From NCBI GenBank assembly GCA_031415695.1, contig JANOSH010000060.1, positions 1-64,000 of the forward strand: a stretch of 64,000 nt of DNA, given 5' to 3'. The stretch comes from JANOSH01 sp031415695 (GTDB lineage Bacteria > Actinomycetota > Acidimicrobiia > Acidimicrobiales > Ilumatobacteraceae). The notes below the pieces were generated by a model. That model was not told where the DNA came from, did not search any database, and was given only the letters and a program-made list of their open reading frames with translations. Below, in pieces: positions 21,880-31,700 of the stretch; position 1 is the first letter of the stretch, and each line of letters begins with the position of its first letter. A program made the position numbers and the translations under genes.

Positions 21880-24012
21880 ATGGCCACCGCAATGGATAAG
21901 GATCTGCTCGCAGCGTTCGACTACGCAGCTGAGCTCATCACGCCCAAGGGTGGTACGTTCAACGCATTGGATCACTTTGCGGTACCCACGCCCATGGACT
22001 GGTATCTGTGGATGTTGTTCGGAGGTCGAGGCAGTGGCAAGACGGCGCACGGCGCGAAGTATGTGCACGACCATGTCCACGGCCCACCCTGTTTGCCCAA
22101 CGTTCCCGGGGGCCATTGGATCAGTATCGTGGCGCCTACACTTGGCGACGCCGTCACAAGCTGTGTCGAAGGGCCAAGTGGTCTGCGAGCGCATGATCCA
22201 GGCATCAAGACGCTGAACCGGCCAGGCGGCATCATCGCACGTTGGTCCAACGGGGCCGAAGCCAAGCTGTTCGGTGCGCATAGTCCTGAAGACGTTGAGC
22301 GCTTCCGTGCGGGTGGTAACAGGTGCTTCCCGGCCGACACCATGGTCGAAGGGGTGCGCATCGTAGACGTTCCGGTGGGCAGCTACGTTCGCACTCGACA
22401 CGGCAAGCGCAGGGTTCTGGCCAATCGCAGCTACGGTGTGGAGCAGTTGTGGAAGCTGACCCTGAGCGACGGTACAACCGTCAAGTGCACGGCTGACCAT
22501 GCCTGGTGGGTGGAAGGCCATGGCTGGGTGCGCACTGAGAGTGTCTGGTCTGGTGCTAAGATGGTGGCATGGCACGCACACCCCGCAGACCCGGCTACGT
22601 CAGAATCTGGACTGAAGTCAATGGCCCGGTCCCAGAGGGATTCATCGTTCATCACATCAACCACGATCCAACAGACAACAGACTCGAGAACCTCGAGCTT
22701 CTCACCCACGCCGAGCACTGGCAGCGTCATCATGGCGAACGAGGCCACGACTGGCACAGCAAAGGCGGGAAGGCGGCGTGGGCCAAGAAGGTTCAGCAGG
22801 AATACACCTGCGAAGTCTGCGGGAGCAAGTTCATGGCTTACTGGCCAGCCGTTGTGTGCGGACGCCCCTGCTACGACAAGCGTCGCGCAACCACAGGGGT
22901 CGGCAACGGCAAGCAATACGATCACGAGTGCGCTTACTGCGGCGAAAGCTTCCGGACTCGATACAGCGCATCTCGTTTCTGTAGCCGACTGTGTCGCAAC
23001 AGAGGAGCGCACGGAGGTGTACTGCCTGACCGTGGAGGGGGAGCATGAGTTCTTCGCCAACGGCATCCTGACTTCCAACTGCCTCGTCTGGATGGAAGAG
23101 TTCGCCGCTTGGCGATACATGGAGGAGTCCTATCAGCAGATTCGTTACGGCCTGCGTGTGGGGCCGAGACCTCATGCAATCGCCACCACCACCCCACGGG
23201 TACGGAAGCTGATCAAGAACCTGGTCAAGGACGCCAAGGACGATCCCAACGGGCGTATCCGCCTGAGCGTGGGCACCATGTACATGAACCCCTTCCTGCC
23301 GCAACAGATCAAGGACGAGCTCGAGAAGGACTACGCAGGCACCCGCATGGGTCGTCAGGAGTTGCTGGGTGAACTCCTCGAGGATGTGGAGAACGCACTG
23401 TGGTCCGGTGATCTGATCGATGCGTTGCGCCCTCAGCCGTGGGAAGTCCCCGAAGACTACGACCGGGTGTGCGTTGCCGTGGACCCAGCCGCAAGCGAGA
23501 ACGGCGACGAGACCGGAATTGTGGTGGCGGGCGTGGTGTATCACCACAACGTGCTCGGCGGCATGATGAACGACATGCCCCACGGGTTTGTGCTGGATGA
23601 CATCAGCTTGCGGGGTAGCCCCAACGACTGGGCCAAGGCAGCCGTCAGGGCATACCGCGAGTACGAGGCCGACATCATCGTGGCCGAGAAGAACAACGGT
23701 GGCGACATGGTGGCCGCAGTCATCCAGGGTGTGGACCCCAACGTGCCCGTCAAGCTGGTGCACGCCAGCCGTGGCAAGACCAAGCGCGCAGAACCTGTTG
23801 CCAACTTGTACAGTCAGCACCGGGTGCACCACGTGGGCATGTTCCCCGAGCTCGAAGACCAAATGGTCGGCTGGGATCCCAAGGACCCCGACCCCAGCTG
23901 GTCTCCCGACCGCATGGATGCCCTCGTGTGGGGCATCACAGAGCTTATGCTGGAGACCAGCGAGATCACCACGCACAAGCCGAATGATACTCGGCTCAAG
24001 AACCGGAGGTAG
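21880..24012 (+). CDS. terL: terminase large subunit interrupted by an intein
   Basis: The precursor is 710 residues, 458 after removal of a 252-residue intein (149-400). The ATPase has Walker A GGRGSGKT (48-55). Walker B (LVWMEEFAAW) starts immediately after the intein, at the C-extein Cys. The nuclease domain shows VAVDPAASENGD, DIIVAEKNNGGD and SPDRMDALVWG. The ATG at 21880 lies 8 nt after TACACT, suggesting a leaderless start; an in-frame ATG 51 nt upstream lies within the terminator loop. It translocates DNA into the procapsid and cuts it. Splicing must occur for the ATPase site to form. Confidence 0.93.
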   Translation: MATAMDKDLLAAFDYAAELITPKGGTFNALDHFAVPTPMDWYLWMLFGGRGSGKTAHGAKYVHDHVHGPPCLPNVPGGHWISIVAPTLGDAVTSCVEGPSGLRAHDPGIKTLNRPGGIIARWSNGAEAKLFGAHSPEDVERFRAGGNRCFPADTMVEGVRIVDVPVGSYVRTRHGKRRVLANRSYGVEQLWKLTLSDGTTVKCTADHAWWVEGHGWVRTESVWSGAKMVAWHAHPADPATSESGLKSMARSQRDSSFITSTTIQQTTDSRTSSFSPTPSTGSVIMANEATTGTAKAGRRRGPRRFSRNTPAKSAGASSWLTGQPLCADAPATTSVAQPQGSATASNTITSALTAAKASGLDTAHLVSVADCVATEERTEVYCLTVEGEHEFFANGILTSNCLVWMEEFAAWRYMEESYQQIRYGLRVGPRPHAIATTTPRVRKLIKNLVKDAKDDPNGRIRLSVGTMYMNPFLPQQIKDELEKDYAGTRMGRQELLGELLEDVENALWSGDLIDALRPQPWEVPEDYDRVCVAVDPAASENGDETGIVVAGVVYHHNVLGGMMNDMPHGFVLDDISLRGSPNDWAKAAVRAYREYEADIIVAEKNNGGDMVAAVIQGVDPNVPVKLVHASRGKTKRAEPVANLYSQHRVHHVGMFPELEDQMVGWDPKDPDPSWSPDRMDALVWGITELMLETSEITTHKPNDTRLKNRR
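22324..23079 (+). mobile_element. intein in terminase large subunit
   Basis: Block A begins at Cys1 (CFPADTMVEG). Block B holds VKCTADHAWWV with the conserved T-x-x-H. Blocks F and G read VYCLTVEGEHEFFANG and ILTSN followed by the +1 Cys. The last Asn is preceded by Ser instead of the usual His. The central ~120 residues in this frame are Ser/Thr/Ala-rich and look non-globular, because that DNA encodes an HNH protein in another frame. The element sits just before Walker B, a conserved site typical for inteins. Confidence 0.92.
22569..23048 (+). CDS. HNH endonuclease encoded inside the intein in another frame
   Basis: This ORF of 159 residues lies wholly within the intein DNA but in a different frame from the terminase. 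An in-frame TAA sits 9 nt before its ATG. The HNH core is VHHINHDPTDNRLENLELL and HAEHWQRHH (residues ~27-55). Two zinc fingers follow (CEVCG...CGRPC and CAYCG...CSRLC). Codons in this frame favour G/C at third positions, as in neighbouring genes, so it is probably translated. No good Shine-Dalgarno is visible. Its last 12 codons overlap intein block F. Likely a homing endonuclease for the intein. Confidence 0.8.
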   Translation: MARTPRRPGYVRIWTEVNGPVPEGFIVHHINHDPTDNRLENLELLTHAEHWQRHHGERGHDWHSKGGKAAWAKKVQQEYTCEVCGSKFMAYWPAVVCGRPCYDKRRATTGVGNGKQYDHECAYCGESFRTRYSASRFCSRLCRNRGAHGGVLPDRGGGA

Positions 24013-24017
24013 AGGCC

Positions 24018-25661
24018 ATGGCCTTGCAGAACGCGATCCACCGAGTGCTGGATCAGTACTCGAACATCGACTACAAGGACGCCTACAACGGCAGGATCTC
24101 GCCGGTCATGCCGCCCAACTGGGTTCCCGACAGTGACCAGCGCAGGCTCCGGGCGTACGGCGTGTTCGAGAGCTACTGCCGGAACACCGCCCGTGACTGG
24201 CTCCAGGCGATCAACGGTGCGGGTGAGCTCCCCGAGAAGGCCAAGGACCGGCGCGAATACGGCGACCCCGACCTGTTGGTGGAGACGGCGCTCAGCAGCT
24301 TGCTGGGCAACGAGACCACCATCGTCACGGCCAGCGTCATCAACGAGGCGGGCGCTCAGGACGAAGCTTCCATGACCCAGCAGGCGTACCTCGAGTGGTG
24401 GGCCGACACCGAGAAGTTCGAGCTCAAGTATTGGGAGTCGGAGCGGCAGAGCATCAAGTACGGCGACAGCGTCTACGCCCTCGGCTACGACCAGCGCAGT
24501 GGCCGACCCAAGCTGGCCGTGTACGACCCCGGCTTCTACCTGCCGGAGTTCGACCCGCGCAGTGGTGGCGCAGAGGACTTCCCCAACACGGTGCGCCTTG
24601 GCTGGGAGTTCACCGAGAAGAACCAGCAGGGCGACGATGTGGTGCGTGTGCGGTTGATCACCTACACGTTGCTGGCCGGGCCGGAGTACGTCAACGCCTA
24701 CAACGGTGAACCCACCGACCTGAACGTGGCCTACAGCGATGGCGTGTGGGACCTCAGCGAGATCAAGCGGGGCTTTGCCAACTGGGGCACCCCCTTCGAG
24801 TGGATAACCGAGCCCATGTGGCTGAACATCGACTTCATCCCGGTGGTGCACGTGCCCAACACGGTGAACATGCAGGGGCACTTCGGCACGAGCATCCTCA
24901 GCAACGTGTTGCAGGTGCTGGACGATGTCCAAGGCACCGACACCGACCTTCAGGCCAGCGCCGCCACCACGGGCAGCCCGCCCATTGCCGTCACGGGCAA
25001 GGGCTACGGTACCGACAAGGTGCAGAACTACGGCCCCGGCATGATCCTGTACCTGGGTGAAGGCCAGGCCAACATCCTGGACACGTCCCGCAGCCTGGAC
25101 GCCCTGCTGAAGCTCAAGGACGCACTGCTCAGCCGGTTGAGCATCAACAGCCGCACACCCGAGGCGTTGCTGGGCCGAGTCAAGCCCAACGAAGTGCCGA
25201 GCGGCATTGCCCTGACGCTGGGGTTCACGCCGCACATCGGCTTGATCCGTGAGATGCGCATGGTGCGCCGGGAGAAGTACGCCCTCCTGCTGAAGTTCGT
25301 CGTGCGGTTGGCTCGTATGGCTGGCGACCTGCCCATTGGCCCGGACATCCGTGCCGACCTGGTGTTCGGCAGCTTCCTCCCGGCCGACAAGCAGGAGACC
25401 ATGACCCTGGTGCAGAACTTGTACACAACCAAGGCCATCAGCCTGGAGACCGCCGTACAGATGTTGGCCGAGAGCGGCTTCCCAATCGAGGACCTGGTTG
25501 AGGAGATCAACCGCATCCAGCAGCGCGACTACGCAGGTGCCATGGAGATCCTCACCCTCACCGGCAACCCGGAAGCCGCCATGGATTACCTCGGCATGGA
25601 CCCCGACTTGGTCAACACCGATCCTCTCGAGGAAGACCCCGGCGCAGACCCCGACGTCTGA
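24018..25661 (+). CDS. portal protein
   Basis: The 547-residue protein directly follows the terminase, with GGAGGT before its ATG. It shows the long helical stem region (~340-430) and the acidic C-terminus (DPLEEDPGADPDV) typical of portals. It would form the dodecameric ring for DNA entry and tail joining. Supported by size, position and overall pattern. Confidence 0.85.
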   Translation: MALQNAIHRVLDQYSNIDYKDAYNGRISPVMPPNWVPDSDQRRLRAYGVFESYCRNTARDWLQAINGAGELPEKAKDRREYGDPDLLVETALSSLLGNETTIVTASVINEAGAQDEASMTQQAYLEWWADTEKFELKYWESERQSIKYGDSVYALGYDQRSGRPKLAVYDPGFYLPEFDPRSGGAEDFPNTVRLGWEFTEKNQQGDDVVRVRLITYTLLAGPEYVNAYNGEPTDLNVAYSDGVWDLSEIKRGFANWGTPFEWITEPMWLNIDFIPVVHVPNTVNMQGHFGTSILSNVLQVLDDVQGTDTDLQASAATTGSPPIAVTGKGYGTDKVQNYGPGMILYLGEGQANILDTSRSLDALLKLKDALLSRLSINSRTPEALLGRVKPNEVPSGIALTLGFTPHIGLIREMRMVRREKYALLLKFVVRLARMAGDLPIGPDIRADLVFGSFLPADKQETMTLVQNLYTTKAISLETAVQMLAESGFPIEDLVEEINRIQQRDYAGAMEILTLTGNPEAAMDYLGMDPDLVNTDPLEEDPGADPDV

Positions 25662-25777
25662 TGTTGCACGTGGTGCTCCCGTAGGTGCTATCGTACGCCT
25701 TGCATCAGCCAGTCCGATGAACCCATCCCGGCGTAGGGAGCCCGTCCCGGTGTAGGGAACCTAACAGGAGATACGAC
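25662..25777 (+). promoter_or_regulatory. gap with promoter-like hexamers and a tandem repeat
   Basis: TTGCAC appears near 25664 with TATCGT 19 nt on, a possible promoter. A 19-nt tandem repeat (25722-25740, 25741-25759) differs at 3 positions; each unit can form a TCCC/GGGA hairpin. AGGAG precedes the scaffold ATG. Confidence 0.3.
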
Positions 25778-26485
25778 ATGCGACACAACCTCATCAACCC
25801 AACCGAGCCCGATCCAGTGCGAGTCGGTCGTCTGTGGTTGTTCCCCGACGGTACCACGCTCCCGGTGGTGCGTGGTGGGGACGGCGACGACGACGAGAAC
25901 GACGAGGACAAGGACGGTGAACCCATCAAGATGAGCCGCAAGGAGCTCAACGAGATGATCGCCGAACGAATCCGCAAGGCACAGGGTTCCGCGAAGAAGG
26001 ACCTGCTCAAGCAATTGGGCATCGAGGATGTGGATGCGGCCAAGACCGCCCTGGATGACTACCGGAAGATCCAGGACCAGTCGAAGACCGATCTCGACCG
26101 AGTCACCACCGAGGCCACCACGGAGAAGCAGAAGCGGGAAGCCGCCGAAGCGACCGTGGCCGAGGTCAAGTTGACGACTCGCATCGAGAAGGCGCTCATC
26201 AAGGCCGGGCAGACCGTCACCGCTGCAGAGCGTTGCCGCAAGCTGATCGATCTCACCAGCGATGCGTCGGAAGACGATATCAAGGCAGAGATCGAAGCCC
26301 TGAAGAAAGACACGCCCGCGTTGTTCTCCGCCCCGGAAGGAGAAGGCGAGGGCAAGCCCCCTGCGGGCAAGCCCAACGTCCCGCCGCCGGGTCGCCCGCC
26401 TGCACAGCCCGCCCCGAAGAACAGCCCTCAGGAAGCGGCACGCAACCTGTTGCACCAGCGGCATCCCAAGACCAAGAAGAACTGA
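25778..26485 (+). CDS. capsid scaffolding protein
   Basis: 235 residues: an acidic Asp/Glu-rich N-terminus, a long charged coiled-coil region (~50-150), and a Pro-rich linker with a basic C-terminus (LLHQRHPKTKKN) suited to bind capsid protein. It lies between portal and decoration/capsid genes, the standard scaffold location. Confidence 0.82.
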   Translation: MRHNLINPTEPDPVRVGRLWLFPDGTTLPVVRGGDGDDDENDEDKDGEPIKMSRKELNEMIAERIRKAQGSAKKDLLKQLGIEDVDAAKTALDDYRKIQDQSKTDLDRVTTEATTEKQKREAAEATVAEVKLTTRIEKALIKAGQTVTAAERCRKLIDLTSDASEDDIKAEIEALKKDTPALFSAPEGEGEGKPPAGKPNVPPPGRPPAQPAPKNSPQEAARNLLHQRHPKTKKN

Positions 26486-26514
26486 CAACTTTCACCAGGA
26501 GGTGACGTAAGGCA

Positions 26515-26934
26515 ATGGGTATCTCACTCGACATCACAACCGAGACCTGGGGAGCGGACAGCAAGGACTGGCTCGCGAACCGCAAGGGTTTCGACACCAT
26601 GGAGTCCGTCACGCTGGACCTGACCCTGTTCCTCGCTGCGCACTACGACCGTGGGTACATCCCCAGCGGCACGCTGCTCGGCAAGGTCACGGCAACCGGC
26701 AAGTACGGTCCGTACGACAACGCAGCTGTGGACGGTCGCACCGTCGCAGCGGGCCACCTGTTCGATGGCGTTCGCGTCGTCGACGGGGCGGGCAACGCGT
26801 TCGCAGCCAGCGGAGCGGCCATGCTCTGGGAAGGCGTCGTCATCGAAGCCAAGCTCCCCCTGTTCACAGGCACGGTGCTGGGCGAGATCGATGCGAACGC
26901 CAAGACCGACCTCAAGTTCATGAAGTACATCTGA
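26515..26934 (+). CDS. head decoration protein (lambda gpD-like)
   Basis: 139 residues with GYIPSGTLLGKVTATGKYGP and AAGHLFDGVRVVDGAG, the gpD-like pattern of proteins that cap capsid three-fold sites. AGGAGG lies upstream. Located directly before the major capsid gene. Confidence 0.85.
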   Translation: MGISLDITTETWGADSKDWLANRKGFDTMESVTLDLTLFLAAHYDRGYIPSGTLLGKVTATGKYGPYDNAAVDGRTVAAGHLFDGVRVVDGAGNAFAASGAAMLWEGVVIEAKLPLFTGTVLGEIDANAKTDLKFMKYI

Positions 26935-26950
26935 GGAAGGACCAGACACC

Positions 26951-27985
26951 ATGGCACGCATCATCTACGACCTCATCGACCCCGCGACCCTCACGCAGTA
27001 CGTGCGCGAGTTCGACAACGAGGTCATCCGCAACGAGACCGCCCTCGAGGCGTGGCTCCCCAACACCCCGAACCCGGAGCTCGAGTACCGGGTGACCCGC
27101 AACAGCCTGCGTGACGTCGACGTGGCGATGTATCGCGCCTTCGACACGCAGCCCCGCATGACCGGCCGTCAGGGCTTCACCCGCATCCGCGGAGAGCTCG
27201 TGCCGGTCAGCCGTCAGATCCCCCTCGGTGAGGAGGAGATGCTCCGGCTCCGGGCGCTCAACAACCCGGACGACAATGGCTTCTTGAGCCAGGTGTACAA
27301 CGACGCCGAGCTCATGATCCGTTCCGTCCAGATGCGTATCGAGCTCGCTCGCGGTCAGGTCCTCACCACCGGCAAGTTCACGCTGGCGGAGAACGGCATG
27401 TACCTCGAGGCCGACTTCGGCATGAAGGTGAGCCACAAGCCCACCGTCGGTACGGCGTGGTCGAACCCGGCCAGCGACATCCTGGGTGACTTGCTCACCT
27501 GGATCCAGCTGTACGTGGACGACACCGGCGTGGAGCCCGGCAACCTCATGTTCGGCCGGCAGGTGCTCGGCTACATGTACAACAACACCGGGATGCGCAC
27601 CGCCGCCGCCTGGGCGGGCACGACACCCGCACGCCTCAACAACGAGATGATCGATTCGATCTTCGCGGCCAACGGCATTCCGCCGGTGGTGATCTACGAC
27701 ACGCAGGTTCGTGTCGAGGGCGTGCAGACCCGTGTCATCCCGGCCGACAAGGTGCTGCTCATGCCGCCTCCGGGTGAGAACCTGGGTGCCACGCACTACG
27801 GCATCACGGCGGAGGCCATCAAGCTGGCCGAGCGTGGGCTCATCCAGGCCAGCGAGATGCCCGGCATCGTTGCCGTCGCGCTCGAGAACGAGAACCCGGT
27901 CCAGACGTTCACGCTGGGCACCGCCATCGCCGTCCCGGTGATGCCGAACCCGGACCTCGTCATCTGCGCCGACGTCGTCCCGTGA
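26951..27985 (+). CDS. major capsid protein (capsid E family)
   Basis: 344 residues with the capsid-E pattern (YDLIDPATLTQYVREFDNE near the start, ADKVLLMPPPGENLGATHYG near the end). A strong terminator follows, as usual for highly expressed capsid genes. No separate maturation protease was seen upstream. Confidence 0.9.
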   Translation: MARIIYDLIDPATLTQYVREFDNEVIRNETALEAWLPNTPNPELEYRVTRNSLRDVDVAMYRAFDTQPRMTGRQGFTRIRGELVPVSRQIPLGEEEMLRLRALNNPDDNGFLSQVYNDAELMIRSVQMRIELARGQVLTTGKFTLAENGMYLEADFGMKVSHKPTVGTAWSNPASDILGDLLTWIQLYVDDTGVEPGNLMFGRQVLGYMYNNTGMRTAAAWAGTTPARLNNEMIDSIFAANGIPPVVIYDTQVRVEGVQTRVIPADKVLLMPPPGENLGATHYGITAEAIKLAERGLIQASEMPGIVAVALENENPVQTFTLGTAIAVPVMPNPDLVICADVVP

Positions 27986-28019
27986 CGGTTGCGGCGTGAG
28001 CCGCACAAGGTGACTACAC

Positions 28020-28059
28020 TGAGGGCCAGCCCTGCCGAACAGGTGGGTGCTGGCCCTCA
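28020..28059 (+). terminator. terminator after capsid gene
   Basis: Perfect 11-bp stem TGAGGGCCAGC / GCTGGCCCTCA (28020-28030, 28049-28059) with an inner CCTG/CAGG pair. A short T-rich stretch follows. A TACACT hexamer just upstream may mark a promoter. Confidence 0.75.
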
Positions 28060-28081
28060 GCCATTTCTACAGGAGGAACAC

Positions 28082-28405
28082 ATGGCCAAGCAGCAGACCG
28101 TCCAGCGGAGCGTCTACGCCCACAACCCCGAAGGTGGCGGGCAGTGGCTCCACAAGGGTGACAAGGTTCCCGACTGGGCCGACATCACCAACCCCAAGGT
28201 GTTCATCGATCTTGACGGCGGCGAAGGCCCCACCGAGGCCGACGACCCTGACTTCATCAACCTGCCCGAGAACCGGAAGGCCAAGTACGATGGCCTCTCG
28301 GTCGACGAGCTTCGCGCCCTCTGCGCCGATCGTGGCCTGGACGACGGTGGCAAGAAGGCGGAGCTCGTGGAGCGTCTGCAGGGTGCGGATGCCGCTCTCA
28401 GCTGA
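28082..28405 (+). CDS. SAP/HeH-motif head protein, 107 aa
   Basis: AGGAGG precedes the ATG. The C-terminal 35 residues (YDGLSVDELRALCADRGLDD then KKAELVERL) match the SAP-like/HeH motif often found in phage head proteins after the capsid gene. Likely a structural or connector protein. Confidence 0.7.
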   Translation: MAKQQTVQRSVYAHNPEGGGQWLHKGDKVPDWADITNPKVFIDLDGGEGPTEADDPDFINLPENRKAKYDGLSVDELRALCADRGLDDGGKKAELVERLQGADAALS

Positions 28406-28709
28406 CCAGGTGGCTGTGGTTCGGTCGTGGGTGGGCAGCGAGCCCTCCTCGACCGAGCTTCAGCGCATCTTCGCACGAACGGCCAGCGCCGACCAACTCG
28501 TGCGGGAGGTGCTCCGGACCCGCTTGGTGGAGCTCACCCAGGAACCGGCCAGCCTCAGCGTGCCGGGACTGAGTATCAGCAACGGGCAGAACATCATCAG
28601 TCTCGAGGCGCTGCTGAAGCGTTTCGAGCAGGAGGGCGGTACCGGCCTGGACACGGGCAGTGTCAAGGGCGTACGTACGGCCAACATGAAGCGCAACTTC
28701 GCCAGGTAG
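28389..28709 (+). CDS. head-to-tail connector candidate, 106 aa
   Basis: Starts 17 nt inside the previous gene. A helical N-terminus (LSADQVAVVRSWVGSEPSST) is followed by a Glu/Leu-rich part (SLEALLKRFEQEGG). Position after the capsid gene fits a connector or neck component. Family not firmly recognised. Confidence 0.6.
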   Translation: MPLSADQVAVVRSWVGSEPSSTELQRIFARTASADQLVREVLRTRLVELTQEPASLSVPGLSISNGQNIISLEALLKRFEQEGGTGLDTGSVKGVRTANMKRNFAR

Positions 28710-28713
28710 TGCC

Positions 28714-31700
28714 GTGTCCACGCAGGGGTTCCAGAACTTTGCCAGCAATCAGCTCAACGAATTGACGTCGTTGCGGGTAGCCATGAACAAGGCCACCAGT
28801 GCAGCGGAGGTCAACCGCATCCGGGCCGAGATGGTGGAGATCGTGGAATCCCTGCGTGAGGACGGCTTGTACTGGGCCACCAAGGACCTGCGTCCGGAAA
28901 TGACCGGCACCTACAAGGGGCTGATGCAATTCCAGACCGGGGCGACCCCGGCCATGCCCAAGAGGTTCAGCGAGCGTGGCACCCGCGAGATCAACCGGGC
29001 CAAGAAGTCGATCGAGAACATGCACCGCGATTTGCTGAATTGGACCGATGCCGTCACCAGCGACACCATCCAAGGCGGGCAGCTGCGGGCAATCAACGCC
29101 CAGATCAAGAAAGTGAACGATCGGCTGGAATTCGCTGATTTCCGCGATAACAAGGAAAGACTAGAGCTCGAAAATCAGCTCAAAAAATTGAAGTCAGATC
29201 AAACAACGACCAAGAACAAGATTGGCAAGCGCAGCGGGTTCGCAACTGATGAGCCTTCGGTCATCTATCGCCAGCGCCGGGGCAAGGGTGCCCGCAGTGA
29301 AGGCAAGGCCGGGCTGGACGTGCGTGACGCCAACGACCACATGCAGACCATCACCCAGACGTACCCGCAACGCATGAAGGCGTACGGTACGTTCGCGGCG
29401 GCCGAGAAGCTGGGCCGTCCTGTGATCGTGAGTGATGGCCGTGACTGTGGCTGGCGTAGCCACCGCGACACTGAGAAGGCCAACGGCAAGGTCGTCACCG
29501 TGGATGAAGCACTGGCACACCCCAGTGCCCACCCCCGGTGTCAGCGCCGGTTCACCATTGCCAACGGGCCGAAGGGTAGCAAGAAGACTCGCGACCAAAT
29601 GCAGGAGATGGGCTTCGTCAAGCCTGCGAGCAAGGCTGCCAAGGCTGCCAAGGTTGCCGGTGCTGGTGCTGCCGGTGCCCGTGCCGCACAGAATGTGGGA
29701 GAGAACCCAGTCATCCGCCGCACCGTGCGTGACATCGTGGAAGACAAGGACATCGACCTGCACCCCAAGGTGCAGCAGGCACTGAACGCCTGGACCGGTG
29801 CCTACCAGAAGCGAGAGGCCGCAGCCATGGCCGTCAAGAATCTGGACGAGACCCCGAGCCAGTTCAGGACACGCATCGCAGCTGACCTGGATGCGTCGTT
29901 CGCCACCGATGAGTTCCTGAGTGCAACCAGATCGAGCCAGTGGCAGGTTGCACCGGAGCAGGCACGTGCCCTGGGCCTGAAGACCCAAGCCACCAAGCGC
30001 CAGATCATTGGGGCCATCGACGACTACGGCAACTGGATCACACACCAGCGGGCTATCGGTCAGAACCTATACGAGAACGTGCGTGACCTACAGATCGCCA
30101 GTGACGTGCAGGAACAGGTGTTCGGGCAGGCTGCCATTAGGGTGCAGATCAACCGGCATCACAGTCAGCGCCTTGTGAACCAGTGGCGGCGTGCATGGGA
30201 ACTGTTGCAGGGTGAGATCAGCAAGGACCCCACCCGTGCCACCACCGAGGCTATTCGTACTGCGGCCAGCGTGCTGGAGCCACTGCCGTGGGCGCGTGCC
30301 AACCTCGGGGGCGACTGGCGCTTCATGGTGGGCATGTCCAGCGAGGGGCGTCAGGACCTAGCCGAGTTCATCTGGGAGCGCATGCGCAATCAGAACGCAT
30401 ACAACGCCACCGAGTTGGCGTGGGCCAAGCGCATCGGCCTGGACCTAGCGCAGCGCAGCATCACACCCGAAGACATTGCCAAGGGTATGATCCCCCGCCT
30501 GAGCTACCTAGGCAAGCCGCTGAGCACCACCATCAGCCTGGAGAACGGCAAGATCGTGCCGGTGGCACGCCTGTACCCCGGCCAAGCAAGCATGCGGTGG
30601 CTGAGCGTACAAGCACGGATGCGTGCCAAGACCTTCACTGAGTTCGGGCAGTCCAGCAAGGAGTTCATGGACAACCTGCGGGGTGTGTACTACAGTCAGA
30701 TGAGCGGCATCGATCGCAAGCGTGCGCTCCAGGAGTTGCTGGGCCAGGCCGACGACGACCTCATCCTGAGCGTGGATGCGTTCCGCAACGGACCACTGCG
30801 TGCGAGCATGCGCTACGCAGGTACACGGTTCGAGAGCTTTGCGTTCAAGGTGCGGCCAGCTGAGAACTGGCTCCGAGCAAACTTCCGGGTGCAGCGCACC
30901 ACCATGCGGGTCAAGCTGCGCACCCCAGTGAAGAATGCCAAGGGGAAGTACGTCGAATACGTGGACGTGCCAGTGCTCAAGCCGAGCTACGACGCCGTGG
31001 TGCTGCCCAACCGGGCCGGGTACGTCAAGGCAGGCGGTGACCTGCTGAACGAGTACGGCGACATGGACATCACCAACCTGGTGGCGAACGTGTACCTGTG
31101 GCGGGGCAACATCGCCGAGGTCAGCAAGCTCACCGGCCTCAGCTGGGATTCGGTAGCCACCATGTTGAAGGACAACACGACTCAGTACTTCAAGCTGCTG
31201 GCCCGTGAACTTGGCGTGGCCGAGCGCCGGGTGGGTGACCTGCTGGGCCTGCTGCGCAAGTACGACATCAACCTGGAGGACCTGCGTGACCTGGAAGACC
31301 TGGACCAGCGCCTGACTGCCGTGCGCCAGGCCATGCAGCCGAGCCGTCAGGCAGCGGTGACTCGGCGCATTGCCAGGGAGAACGTGCACCCCCGCCTGGT
31401 GGACAACCCCTTGCAGGGTGCTCAGCTGAGCGACATGTTCATCCAGGACGTGAACGACTTCTACCACACCTGGGACACGCTCACTACCACCATCGCAGCG
31501 CCTGAGATCGTGGTTAAGAACAACCTCACCAGTGCGTGGGCGGTGTACGACAAGGCCAGCGGCCAGGTGTGGATCAGTGAGCGTGCGGCGCAGACGTGGG
31601 GTCTCCACGGTGACCTGCGTGCCAAGGCAGTGCGCACCAACTGGTTCCCGTCGCACACCAACAGTCCCATCGCCACTATCTGGCACGAGGCAGCCCACCA

